This document shows positions 7,523 to 14,940 of a stretch of 27,073 nt of DNA, piece after piece. The stretch spans positions 1 to 27,073 of the forward strand of contig UQTD01000022.1 of assembly GCA_900543845.1 (NCBI GenBank), in the 5' to 3' direction. A model generated the notes under the pieces. It was not told the origin of the DNA and did not search any database. It worked only from the letters and a program-made list of their open reading frames with translations. The DNA is from an uncultured Collinsella sp. GTDB taxonomy: Bacteria; Actinomycetota; Coriobacteriia; Coriobacteriales; Coriobacteriaceae. A program made the translations under genes and the position numbers. The stretch's first letter is position 1, and each line of letters starts with the position of its first letter.

Positions 7523-8503
7523 ATGAAGTTCGCACGCGATTGCCGCTCGAACGAATCCAACGAAGTTACCGCGCAGCTGCTGTTCGAGGCGCTGCCGTGG
7601 ATTAAGAACCTGACCGGTAAGACGGTCGTTATCAAGTACGGCGGCGCCGCCATGGTCGACGAGCAGCTGCGTCGTGACGTGATGAGCGACATCGTCCTGC
7701 TCAAGATTATCGGCATGCGCCCTGTTATCGTGCACGGTGGCGGCAAGGCCATCAACGAGGCGCTCAGCCACTACGACATCCCCGTCGAGTTTAAGAACGG
7801 CCAGCGCGTGACTACGCCTGCCACCATGGACATCGTGCGCGAGGTACTGGGCGGTAAGGTCAATCAGGAGCTGGTCGCGGCGCTCAACCACCACGGCAAC
7901 CTGGCCGTGGGCGTGTCCGGCAGCGACGCCGGCACCCTTATCGCCGAGCCACTCGACCCAGAGCTCGGCCGCGTAGGCAAGGTCACGCACGTCAACACCG
8001 ACTATATCGAGCGATTGCTCGACAGCGAGTATATTCCTGTTATCGCCACGGTCGCGGCGGGGGAGGACGGCGGCTTCTTCAACATCAACGCCGATACCGC
8101 CGCCGGCGCCGTTGCGGCGGCGCTCCACGCGCATAAGGTGATCTTCCTTACCGACGTCGATGGCCTGTATAAGGACTTTAGCGACAAGGATTCGCTCATC
8201 TCCAACCTGACGCTCGACGAGGTTAATGAGATGCTCTATGGGGGCGAGGTCGACAAAGGCATGATTCCCAAGCTACGCGCCGCTGTCGATGCGCTTGCCG
8301 CTGGCGTGTTCCGAGCCCACATCATCAACGGCACGACGCCGCACTCGCTGCTGCTGGAGCTGCTGACCGATGCTGGCGTCGGTACCGTGATCCACTCCAC
8401 CGAGACGGCCTACGAGTTCGATACGCATCCACACCCGCTTTCGACGTTTGCGGCGCGCCTGACCGAGAACCTCGACGAGGTCGAGAAGCTCCAGACGGTC
8501 TAG
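7523..8503 (+). CDS. argB: Acetylglutamate kinase
   Basis: This 326-residue protein phosphorylates N-acetylglutamate with ATP, the second step of ornithine synthesis. KYGG (38-41), HGGGKAIN (71-78) and the nucleotide-binding part with FLTDVDGLY match the amino-acid kinase family. The ATG at 7523 with ACGAGGCAG before it is used; an upstream in-frame start at 7451 would add 24 residues of low-complexity Arg-rich sequence. The N-terminal helix region (SNESNEVTAQLLFEALPWI) resembles that of arginine-inhibited hexameric kinases, so feedback inhibition is plausible. The C-terminus runs about 34 residues beyond the usual GT(V/M)I end (STETAYEFDTHPHP...), an extension I cannot assign. Confidence 0.95.
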   Translation: MKFARDCRSNESNEVTAQLLFEALPWIKNLTGKTVVIKYGGAAMVDEQLRRDVMSDIVLLKIIGMRPVIVHGGGKAINEALSHYDIPVEFKNGQRVTTPATMDIVREVLGGKVNQELVAALNHHGNLAVGVSGSDAGTLIAEPLDPELGRVGKVTHVNTDYIERLLDSEYIPVIATVAAGEDGGFFNINADTAAGAVAAALHAHKVIFLTDVDGLYKDFSDKDSLISNLTLDEVNEMLYGGEVDKGMIPKLRAAVDALAAGVFRAHIINGTTPHSLLLELLTDAGVGTVIHSTETAYEFDTHPHPLSTFAARLTENLDEVEKLQTV

Positions 8504-8572
8504 CTGACCCGCGGTCGTCGCGTCCCTGCACCCATAGCCCCGCGCCGTACGGCGCCCAACGAAAGGCATCCC

Positions 8573-9856
8573 ATGTCACTTGCAACTCAACAATCGCTCG
8601 AATCCCATTACGTTATGCATACCTTTGGTCGCTCTCCGGTAGAGTTTGTCGAGGGCCACGGCATGAAGCTCGCCGGCGATGACGGCCGTGAGTATCTTGA
8701 TTTTCTTGCCGGTATCGGTGTGTGCAGCCTTGGCCACGGCAACGCTGCAGTGCTCTCGGCGCTCGAGGCGCAGACCAAAAAGCTCATGCATGTCTCCAAT
8801 TACTTCTACATCGAGCAGCGCGGCCAGGTCGCGGCGCTGCTGTCCAAGCTTGCCAATGACGACGTAGATGGTGCGTGCGTTCTGGCCGATGCCATTGCCG
8901 CCGGCGATGAGACCACGGCCGCCGCGCTCGGTGCCCCGGCTGCGGACGAGCAGGTGTGGGAGACGTTCTTTGCCAATTCTGGTGCCGAAGCCAACGAGGG
9001 CTCGATGAAGCTCGCACGTCTGTACGCCAAGCGTGCCGGTAACGGCGGTAACACCATCGTATGCATGCGCGGCGGCTTTCATGGTCGCACGCTCGAGACC
9101 ATTGCCGCTACCATGCAGGATTGGCTGCAGGACAGCTTCCGCCCGCTGCCGGGTGGCTTTGTGGCCTGCACACCCAACGATGTCGATGAGCTGCGTGCAA
9201 TCTTCAAGCAGCTGGGAAGCGAGATTTGCGCTGTGATGCTCGAGCCGATTCAGGGCGAGAGCGGTGTGCACCCCATGACCGAGGAGTTTATGGCGGCGGC
9301 GCGCGACTTGGCGCACGAGGTGGGCGCCGTGTTTATCGCCGACGAGGTCCAGTGTGGCATCTTCCGCTCCGGCAAGCCGTTTGCATTCCAGACCTATGGC
9401 GTGGAGCCCGACATTATGAGCCTTGCCAAGGGCATTGCCGATGGCGTGCCCATGGGTGCCGTGGTGGCAAAGAAGGAGATCGCCGACGTGTTTAAGCCGG
9501 GCGATCACGGTTCGACCTTTGGCGGTAGCTGCTTGGCCGTCGCGGCGTGCGCCGCGACGCTCTCCACACTCGTGCGCGGCGATTATGGCGAGCATGCTGC
9601 CAAGGTGGGTGCTTATATGGAGGCAAAGCTCACCAAGCTGCCGCATGTGGTCGAGGTACGCGGTCGCGGCTTGATGCTCGGCTGCGATCTGGATGATGCT
9701 GCGGGCGATGCGCATGACATTGTTGCCCGAGCGCTGGAGGCCGGTGCCGTGATTAACGCTACTGGTGCCCACACGCTGCGTTTCCTGCCGCCGCTTGTCT
9801 GCGAGGAAGCCGATGTGGACAGTCTGATCGAGATCCTGTCGGGTGTGTTGGCCTAA
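8573..9856 (+). CDS. argD: Acetylornithine aminotransferase
   Basis: This is a 427-residue class III PLP aminotransferase. It makes N-acetylornithine from the semialdehyde with glutamate as amino donor. FFANSGAEANE (132-142) binds the cofactor phosphate. FIADEVQ carries the PLP Asp257, and SLAKGIADGVPMGA holds the Schiff-base Lys286. Between QVAALLSKLA and QVWETFFANSG there is an insertion of about 30 residues (95-126, Ala/Asp-rich) that is absent from typical ArgD proteins, which run directly into the phosphate-binding motif. It begins about 70 bp after argB and is probably in the same operon. Confidence 0.93.
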   Translation: MSLATQQSLESHYVMHTFGRSPVEFVEGHGMKLAGDDGREYLDFLAGIGVCSLGHGNAAVLSALEAQTKKLMHVSNYFYIEQRGQVAALLSKLANDDVDGACVLADAIAAGDETTAAALGAPAADEQVWETFFANSGAEANEGSMKLARLYAKRAGNGGNTIVCMRGGFHGRTLETIAATMQDWLQDSFRPLPGGFVACTPNDVDELRAIFKQLGSEICAVMLEPIQGESGVHPMTEEFMAAARDLAHEVGAVFIADEVQCGIFRSGKPFAFQTYGVEPDIMSLAKGIADGVPMGAVVAKKEIADVFKPGDHGSTFGGSCLAVAACAATLSTLVRGDYGEHAAKVGAYMEAKLTKLPHVVEVRGRGLMLGCDLDDAAGDAHDIVARALEAGAVINATGAHTLRFLPPLVCEEADVDSLIEILSGVLA

Positions 9857-9881
9857 CATAGCGCAATAACTCAATTTGGAC

Positions 9882-9946
9882 CGGGTTCCGGACTTCGGAC
9901 GTGCCATATGCGACACGATTCAGCGGTCTGGACCCCGTTTTGTCTT
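9882..9946 (+). terminator. Probable terminator of the arginine operon
   Basis: CGGGTTCCGGAC (9882-9893) pairs with GTCTGGACCCCG (9926-9937) at 10 of 12 positions, the other two being G-T type. It is followed by TTTTGTCTT (9938-9946). The loop is long (32 bases). It lies 25 bp after the argD stop and fits the end of argCJBD. Confidence 0.55.
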
Positions 9947-9999
9947 AGATTTGCTAAGGCGGGGGAGACCTGCTGGTCAAAAAACATCAAATATGAGTA

Positions 10000-10020
10000 C
10001 TGTTACCGATTTGGTAGCAG
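10000..10020. repeat. Small hairpin between argD and the 185-bp duplication
   Basis: CTGTTACC (10000-10007) and GGTAGCAG (10013-10020) form an 8-bp stem with one G-T pair around GATTT. The surrounding stretch 9947-10063 is AT-richer than the genes and shows no coding sequence. Confidence 0.4.
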
Positions 10021-10063
10021 CAATTTTGGACTAATAAGGCTAGATAGCAAGACGAAATGGATG

Positions 10064-10433
10064 TCGCGTGCGGCTGGCGCCGCCCGCTTTCGCTTCGTCG
10101 CTTCGCTCCTCGCGTGCTGCGCTGGAAAACGCTTCGCGTTTCCTCAGCTCCGCACCCTTGCGGGTTCGAATCCCTCTGCACTGGGCACGAAAACGAAAGG
10201 CCCCCATTTCTGGGAGCCTATCAATTCAGTGGTGGGCGATGAGGGATCTCGCGTGCGGCTGGCGCCGCCCGCTTTCGCTTCGTCGCTTCGCTCCTCGCGT
10301 GCTGCGCTGGAAAACGCTTCGCGTTTCCTCAGCTCCGCACCCTTGCGGGTTCGAATCCCTCTGCACTGGGCACGAAAACGAAAGGCCCCCATTTCTGGGA
10401 GCCTATCAAATCAGTGGTGGGCGATGAGGGATT
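10064..10433. repeat. 185-bp tandem duplication containing tRNA 3' ends
   Basis: Copy 1 (10064-10248) and copy 2 (10249-10433) are identical except for one base (TCAATTCAG against TCAAATCAG near 10225 and 10410). Each unit, read on the minus strand, contains the last bases of tRNA-Val with CCA, a terminator hairpin, and a stretch dense in GAAGCG/CGAAGC words. On the plus strand each unit also holds a type-II-tRNA-like 3' fragment: CGCACCCTTGCG arm, GGGTTCGAATCCCTC T-arm, acceptor-like tail and a degenerate GCA. Near identity means a recent duplication, ongoing gene conversion, or an assembly artefact. Open frames running across this block are not believable genes. Confidence 0.9.
10374..10404 (-). 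terminator. Terminator of tRNA-Val
   Basis: On the minus strand AGGCTCCCA and TGGGGGCCT pair at 8 of 9 positions around a GAAA loop (10383-10391 with 10396-10404). TTTCGTTTT follows. It lies just beyond the encoded CCA of tRNA-Val. An identical copy sits 185 bp to the left (10189-10219) as part of the duplication. Confidence 0.75.
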
Positions 10434-10490
10434 CGAACCCCCAGCCTTGTGCGTGTAAAGCACCTGCGCTAACCGTTGCGCCAATCGCCC
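10415..10490 (-). tRNA. tRNA-Val (anticodon TAC)
   Basis: On the minus strand the acceptor stem GGGCGAT/ATCGCCC is perfect (10484-10490 with 10419-10425). The D-arm is GGCGCAACGGTTAGCGC, the anticodon loop TTTACAC gives TAC, and the T-arm is GGGGG-TTCGAAT-CCCTC. Discriminator A and CCA (10415-10417) are encoded. The outermost anticodon-stem pair is G-A rather than a normal pair, a small oddity. The gene is followed by its terminator, and its last 20 or so bases are repeated 185 bp away. Confidence 0.95.
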
Positions 10491-10547
10491 GCAGGGATTG
10501 AGTATAGCGGAAACCCCGTGCTGTTCACCGCTAATTCATAACGAAAC

Positions 10548-12416
10548 TTACGCGGCGACTTCGGCGCCCTTGTCCTCGTCGATAAAGAAGCGCTTGTACC
10601 AGATGAGGAACGTCAGCGCGGTATAGATCTTGCGCTGGTTGAGCGCGCGACCCTCAAAGTGATCGTCAAGCAGTTTCATGAGCGCATCGGTGTCAAAGAA
10701 ATCAGCAGCCCACGGTGCGGTGAAGTATTCCTTTACGTAGTCGTAGTACTTTTGCTCGCGCAGCCAGAACTTGACCGGTACGGGGAAGCCCACCTTCTTG
10801 CGCGTTGCCCACTCGTCGGGCAGCGTGCGGTTGGCGGCGTGACGCAGGACGAGCTTGCAGCCTTCTTCGTTAACACGGTAGTTGGCGGGAATGTGCTCGG
10901 CAAACTCCATGACCTTCTTGTCCAGGAACGGGACGCGAAGCTCCAGAGAATGCGCCATACACATCTTGTCGGCCTTGAGCAGAATGTCGCCCGGCAGCCA
11001 CATGTTCATATCCAAATACTGTTTCTTGGAAAGCTCGCAGCAATCGGGAACCTGCTTGTAGTACTCGGCGCACATCTCGGCGGCGTTCTTGCCGGTGTCA
11101 TAAGCAGGCTTGAGCACCTCGTCGACCTCGGACGGGTCGAACACCTTTGCCTGACCCACATACCAGCGCTCGGGAACCTCGGCGCATTTTGTCAGGAAGT
11201 TGTGGCCCTTAAAGTAGGGGAGATGCTGAACGAGTGAGCCCAGGGCGCGACGTACGCCGAGCGGAACGTGCTTCTTAAAGGAGCGCATCTCGGGGGTGTC
11301 CTCGTACCACTCATAGCCGGCAAACAGCTCGTCGGCACCCTCGCCCGAAAGGACGACGGTGACCTCCTCGGAAGCCATTTGCGCCAGATAGTACAGCGGC
11401 ACGCTGGACAGGTTCGATTGCGGCTCGTCCATGTGGTACTGGATATCTGGCAGTGCATCGAAGAACTCGTCGGCGGTAATCATCTTGCGAACGTTCTTGA
11501 TACCCAGCTTGTCGGAAAGCTCGGCAGCGTAGTTGGTCTCGTTGAAGTTCTTGTAATCGAAGCCGACAGAATACGTGGTGTCGGGCATGAGACAGGCGGC
11601 AATGTAGCTGGAGTCAACGCCGCCAGAAAGGAACGAGCCCACCTTAACATCAGCGATTCGGTGCGCAGCGACGCTTTCGTGCACGACCTTGTCGCACTCG
11701 TCCACGTACTCCTCGAAGGTCTTGGAGTTGTCGTCGGTGAAGTCACAGCTCCAGTAACGCTTGATGTCCATGGTGTTGGTCGTCAGGTCATATGTAAAGC
11801 AATGCGCTGGGGCAAGCTTGAACACGCCCTTAAAGAAGGTCTCCTCCGTGGCGGGGAATTGCAGCGTCAGGTAGGGGCGCAGCGCGTCGTGGTTGACAGC
11901 CTTCTCAAACTTGGGATGGTCCAGGAAGCTCTTGATCTCGGAGCCAAACAGCAGCGAGCCATCGGATGCCTGGTAGTAATAGAACGGCTTGATACCAAAG
12001 ATGTCACGAGCGCCAAAGAGCTTGTTCTTGTTCTGGTCGTGAATCACGAACGCGTACATGCCGCGCAGGCGGTTGACCAGGTCCTCGCCCCACTCCTCGT
12101 AGCCGTGTACCAGGACCTCGGTATCGGCGTTGCAGTGGAAGGCGTAGCCGGCTGCCTCCAGCTCGGCGCGAAGCTCCTGGAAGTTGTAGATCTCTCCGTT
12201 GAAGACAATCGTGACCTTGCCGTCATCGCTCGACATGGGCTGAGCTCCAGCTTCGGAAAGATCAAGAATCGAAAGACGACGGAAGCCAAGGGCAACGTTG
12301 TCAACGATATGCTGGCCGCCCATATCGGGACCACGGTGGATGATGCGATTCATCATGGCCGTGAGAACCAGCTCACTCTGTTCATCTGTACCGGTAAAAC
12401 CGACAAAACCGCACAT
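10548..12416 (-). CDS. asnB: Asparagine synthetase, glutamine-hydrolysing
   Basis: This 622-residue two-domain enzyme makes asparagine from aspartate, ATP and glutamine. The N-terminal Ntn glutaminase domain starts MCGFVGF, with Cys2 as nucleophile after Met removal. IHRGPD (26-31) and FNGEIYN (72-78) are further glutaminase motifs. The synthetase domain has the PP-loop SGGVDSS (264-270) and the GEGADELF motif. The start is fixed at MCGF because Cys must be at position 2; the open frame extends 45 codons further up without meaning. AAAGGA precedes the start. Length is normal for AsnB. The upstream neighbour on the same strand is an amino-acid transporter gene, separated by a strong terminator, so asnB probably has its own promoter. 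Confidence 0.96.
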   Translation of the reverse strand: MCGFVGFTGTDEQSELVLTAMMNRIIHRGPDMGGQHIVDNVALGFRRLSILDLSEAGAQPMSSDDGKVTIVFNGEIYNFQELRAELEAAGYAFHCNADTEVLVHGYEEWGEDLVNRLRGMYAFVIHDQNKNKLFGARDIFGIKPFYYYQASDGSLLFGSEIKSFLDHPKFEKAVNHDALRPYLTLQFPATEETFFKGVFKLAPAHCFTYDLTTNTMDIKRYWSCDFTDDNSKTFEEYVDECDKVVHESVAAHRIADVKVGSFLSGGVDSSYIAACLMPDTTYSVGFDYKNFNETNYAAELSDKLGIKNVRKMITADEFFDALPDIQYHMDEPQSNLSSVPLYYLAQMASEEVTVVLSGEGADELFAGYEWYEDTPEMRSFKKHVPLGVRRALGSLVQHLPYFKGHNFLTKCAEVPERWYVGQAKVFDPSEVDEVLKPAYDTGKNAAEMCAEYYKQVPDCCELSKKQYLDMNMWLPGDILLKADKMCMAHSLELRVPFLDKKVMEFAEHIPANYRVNEEGCKLVLRHAANRTLPDEWATRKKVGFPVPVKFWLREQKYYDYVKEYFTAPWAADFFDTDALMKLLDDHFEGRALNQRKIYTALTFLIWYKRFFIDEDKGAEVAA

Positions 12417-12448
12417 GCAAGATCCTTTCTGCTGACGGCTCAGGTGTA

Positions 12449-12469
12449 CTGCCGCAAGGATTGCGGCAG
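12449..12469 (-). promoter_or_regulatory. Perfect 9-bp inverted repeat in the asnB leader
   Basis: CTGCCGCAA (12449-12457) and TTGCGGCAG (12461-12469) form a perfect palindrome with a 3-bp centre, 33 bp before the asnB start. On the minus strand a TTGACA (12474-12479) lies just upstream, but no -10 fits at 17 bp because the palindrome occupies the place. It may be an operator or an RNA hairpin in the leader. No T-run follows, so it is not a normal terminator. Confidence 0.55.
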
Positions 12470-12545
12470 CTGATGTCAAATAATCTTTACTATCATGCCA
12501 ATCTTTTGTTTCGTGATAGAGCATAAGCGCCGAGCGAACCGAAAA

Positions 12546-12586
12546 AACCACGGCCCGATCTTCAGACGAAGCGGCGGGCCGTGGTT
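12546..12586 (-). terminator. Intrinsic terminator of the amino-acid transporter gene
   Basis: A 12-bp perfect stem (12546-12557 with 12575-12586, core CCACGGCCCG/CGGGCCGTGG) is followed on the minus strand by a run of T residues (12542-12547). It lies 22 bp past the stop codon of the transporter gene and before asnB. It should separate the two transcripts. Confidence 0.9.
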
Positions 12587-12607
12587 GCGAATGCTATGTA
12601 TGAGCGG

Positions 12608-14656
12608 TTAGCGCTTGCTGCGCTCGGCGAGACGGTGCTCCACCTTGGTGACGATGTGGATGAGCGGAATCGTCACGACCAGATAGTAAAGTGCGGCGCA
12701 AATGTAGGGCGTAATGTTGCCCGTGGTGGCCGTGAGGTTTTTGGAGAACAGCATGAGCTCCATGACGCCAACGCTCGAAAGCAGCGACGTGTCCTTGTAC
12801 AGCATGACGAACTCGCTGGTCATAGTCGGTATAACGTAACGTACAGCCTGCGGGATCACGATGCGCGACATAACTTGGGACCAAGTCATGCCAAGCGAGT
12901 AAGCAGCTTCCGCTTGACCATGCGGTACGCTCTCGATGCCGGCACGGAAAATCTCGGCAAGATAGGCCGAACAGTTGATGGCGAGCACGCCAACGCCGAG
13001 CGGCAGATTGGGCACGTTGAGACCGATCATAGGGAACCCAAAGAACGCAATGTAGATCTGCAGGAAGAGCGGGGTTCCGCGCAGGACGTTGATGTATGTC
13101 ACGGCGATGCCGTGCAGCATACGACTATGACTGATTTTCATAAAGGCAAACAGCAAGCCGATGGGGATGGCGAGCGGAAAACCGATGGCGGTCACGGCAA
13201 GTGCTATGCCCCAGCCCTTAAAGAGCGAGGCGATTGAGGTGACGATAATCTGCGGCTTGCAGAACATGCCCAAAAACGGGTTGGAGTTCCATGCGGCAAC
13301 CCAAGGCTGGGCATCGAGCCAGGCGACGATTTCTTGCACCATGGTGCTCTCCGAGACGCTGATGGTGTTGCTCTCGGGAAGATCTCGCTTGTCGCCGTCG
13401 GTGACATAGCTGCCGGTGACGGCATAGGCACCTGCGTTGCTCGGGAATACGACGTCGGGGACGACAACGCGAATCTGCGAGCCGGCAGCGACGGGATCGG
13501 CGAACTTGATGACGAGCTTTGAGCCGTCCAGCGAGCACGATGCCTTGACACCCGTCTGGTTCAGTCCGTCGAGCAGCGTGACCTTAACATCGGTGCTTTC
13601 AAATGACCCGCCTTCGGGCAGCTCAAGCTCAATTTGCGAGACGTCGCCCTCGTCGCTACCCGTTGTCGCTTCCCAGGTCAGGCGGGTTGCGATGCCGCCG
13701 AGCACGCCGTTGCCGCCGTCTTCGTTTGACTTGGCGGTCGCCGAGGTGACGGCGAGTGAAGCGCCCGTCGCGTCCTCTGAGCTCGAGGCATCCTCGTTAT
13801 CGGACCCGCTCGTGGGTGCCATGCCAAACCACTTTTCGTACAGTTTGTCATAGGCGCCGGAGCTCTTGATCTTGGCAAGGGCATCGTTGATGGCCTGTGT
13901 CAGCTCGGGGTTGTCTTTAGAGACGGCAATGCCAAACTGCTCGCCCGTCGGAACCTCTTTGATGATCTCCATACCGGTAAAGGAATTCGAAACCATCCAC
14001 TGCTCAACGGGAAGATCGCATACGACCGCCTGGCACTGACCGCTCATGACGGCGGTGAAGGCTGCCGTCCAGTCGTCAAAGTTGACGGTGGTTGCCTGCG
14101 GCAGGTTCTCGATTGCCCACTCCTCGGACGTGGTACCCGACTGCACGGCAATTTTGACGCCCGGTGCGCTGAGGCTATCGACCGTGTCGTATCCAGTGTT
14201 CTTTGCAACTGCGACGCCCTGGTTGGAGTCGATATAGGGGTCGGTGAAGTCGACCTCTTTCTTGCGCTCATCGGTAATCGTGATGTTACATGCGCCGACA
14301 TCGGTCTTTACACCCTGTTTGACCATGGGGATAATGCCGTCAAACTTTTGCGCCGGCAAGTAGTTGAGCTCCAGACCGAGCTCGTCCGCGATCATGCCCA
14401 TGAGTTCATAGGTAAAGCCCTGGTCTTCGCCAGAATCGTTGACGTATTCAAACGGGGGCGTGGCCAAGTCACTTGCGACGGTGAGCTTGCCATTCTCGAC
14501 GAGTGTGTAGGCGCTCGAGGCGTTCTGGGAGGACGAACAGCCGCTCGCGCCGATGGTGGTGGCAAGGGCCACAACGATCGTCGCGAAGGCGCAGACGATG
14601 CGCCGGGTCAACTGGACATGTGCCGAGTGGTGGCGACGTTCGAAGTGTCGTTTCAT
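12608..14656 (-). CDS. Polar amino-acid ABC transporter: binding protein fused to permease, with an extra beta-rich domain
   Basis: This is a 682-residue three-part protein. Residues 20-40 are a signal peptide ending in a lipobox-like ASGC with Cys40. Residues about 52-280 are a class 3 solute-binding domain (GKLTVASDLATPPFEY, YLPAQKFDGIIPMVKQG, DVGACNITIT). Residues about 310-435 are a beta-rich segment (QIELELPEGG, GSQIRVVVPDVVFP) that I do not recognise. Residues about 480-680 are a HisM/GlnP-type permease with the EAA loop (GQAEAAYSLGM...IVIPQA, 580-604). The start ATG with AAAGGA upstream is preferred over one 45 bases earlier. Substrate is probably a polar amino acid such as glutamine, inferred from family and from asnB next door. 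No ATP-binding partner is present within the window, so the ATPase must come from elsewhere. Confidence 0.9.
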   Translation of the reverse strand: MKRHFERRHHSAHVQLTRRIVCAFATIVVALATTIGASGCSSSQNASSAYTLVENGKLTVASDLATPPFEYVNDSGEDQGFTYELMGMIADELGLELNYLPAQKFDGIIPMVKQGVKTDVGACNITITDERKKEVDFTDPYIDSNQGVAVAKNTGYDTVDSLSAPGVKIAVQSGTTSEEWAIENLPQATTVNFDDWTAAFTAVMSGQCQAVVCDLPVEQWMVSNSFTGMEIIKEVPTGEQFGIAVSKDNPELTQAINDALAKIKSSGAYDKLYEKWFGMAPTSGSDNEDASSSEDATGASLAVTSATAKSNEDGGNGVLGGIATRLTWEATTGSDEGDVSQIELELPEGGSFESTDVKVTLLDGLNQTGVKASCSLDGSKLVIKFADPVAAGSQIRVVVPDVVFPSNAGAYAVTGSYVTDGDKRDLPESNTISVSESTMVQEIVAWLDAQPWVAAWNSNPFLGMFCKPQIIVTSIASLFKGWGIALAVTAIGFPLAIPIGLLFAFMKISHSRMLHGIAVTYINVLRGTPLFLQIYIAFFGFPMIGLNVPNLPLGVGVLAINCSAYLAEIFRAGIESVPHGQAEAAYSLGMTWSQVMSRIVIPQAVRYVIPTMTSEFVMLYKDTSLLSSVGVMELMLFSKNLTATTGNITPYICAALYYLVVTIPLIHIVTKVEHRLAERSKR

Positions 14657-14727
14657 CTGGAATCCTTTGCTTGGGCATGATGGGTCGGCATTGTGGGTCA
14701 ATGAGGCACATCAAGACATTTGGATAA

Positions 14728-14736
14728 AGAATAGCA
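14728..14736 (-). promoter_or_regulatory. Candidate extended -10 promoter of the transporter gene
   Basis: On the minus strand TGCTATTCT (extended -10, box TATTCT at 14728-14733) lies about 72 bp before the start codon. The -35 region at normal spacing is poor (TAAAAA). This is inference from consensus only. Confidence 0.4.
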
Positions 14737-14858
14737 CCCAGATTTCCTTGTTTTTACACGGGGTGGACACTGTTGTCATTTATTAACCCACGGCGCAGTC
14801 CATGCAATTTTTTAGAAGGCTGCAATGCGCGCAAGGTCAGGTGGCATATTAGGATGGT

Positions 14859-14867
14859 TGATAATAC
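14859..14867 (+). promoter_or_regulatory. Candidate extended -10 promoter of the murE gene
   Basis: TGATAATAC (TAATAC at 14862-14867) lies 74 bp before the chosen start of the MurE-family gene, with no strong -35. The stretch 14737-14940 between the divergent genes is AT-rich and otherwise empty. An in-frame extension of the downstream gene runs into it but lacks ligase features. Confidence 0.35.
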
Positions 14868-14940
14868 AGAATGTTTCATCGTTTCTGCCGCGGGACGTCT
14901 TTTGCCCTTTAAGGCTGAATTTAGCGAGAGAGGTCTTTGT

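Noticed and set aside
10064..10433. CRISPR array
   Set aside because: Only two 185-bp units in tandem with no spacers; unit contains tRNA ends and a terminator.
9908..10501. Open frame of 197 codons across the duplication and tRNA-Val
   Set aside because: It runs through a repeated non-coding unit and the antisense of a tRNA, repeats its own sequence, and has no ribosome-binding site or family resemblance.
14773..14940. 56-residue extension of the MurE-family protein
   Set aside because: Not similar to Mur ligases, covers the likely promoter region; a better start with GAGAGG lies at 14941.
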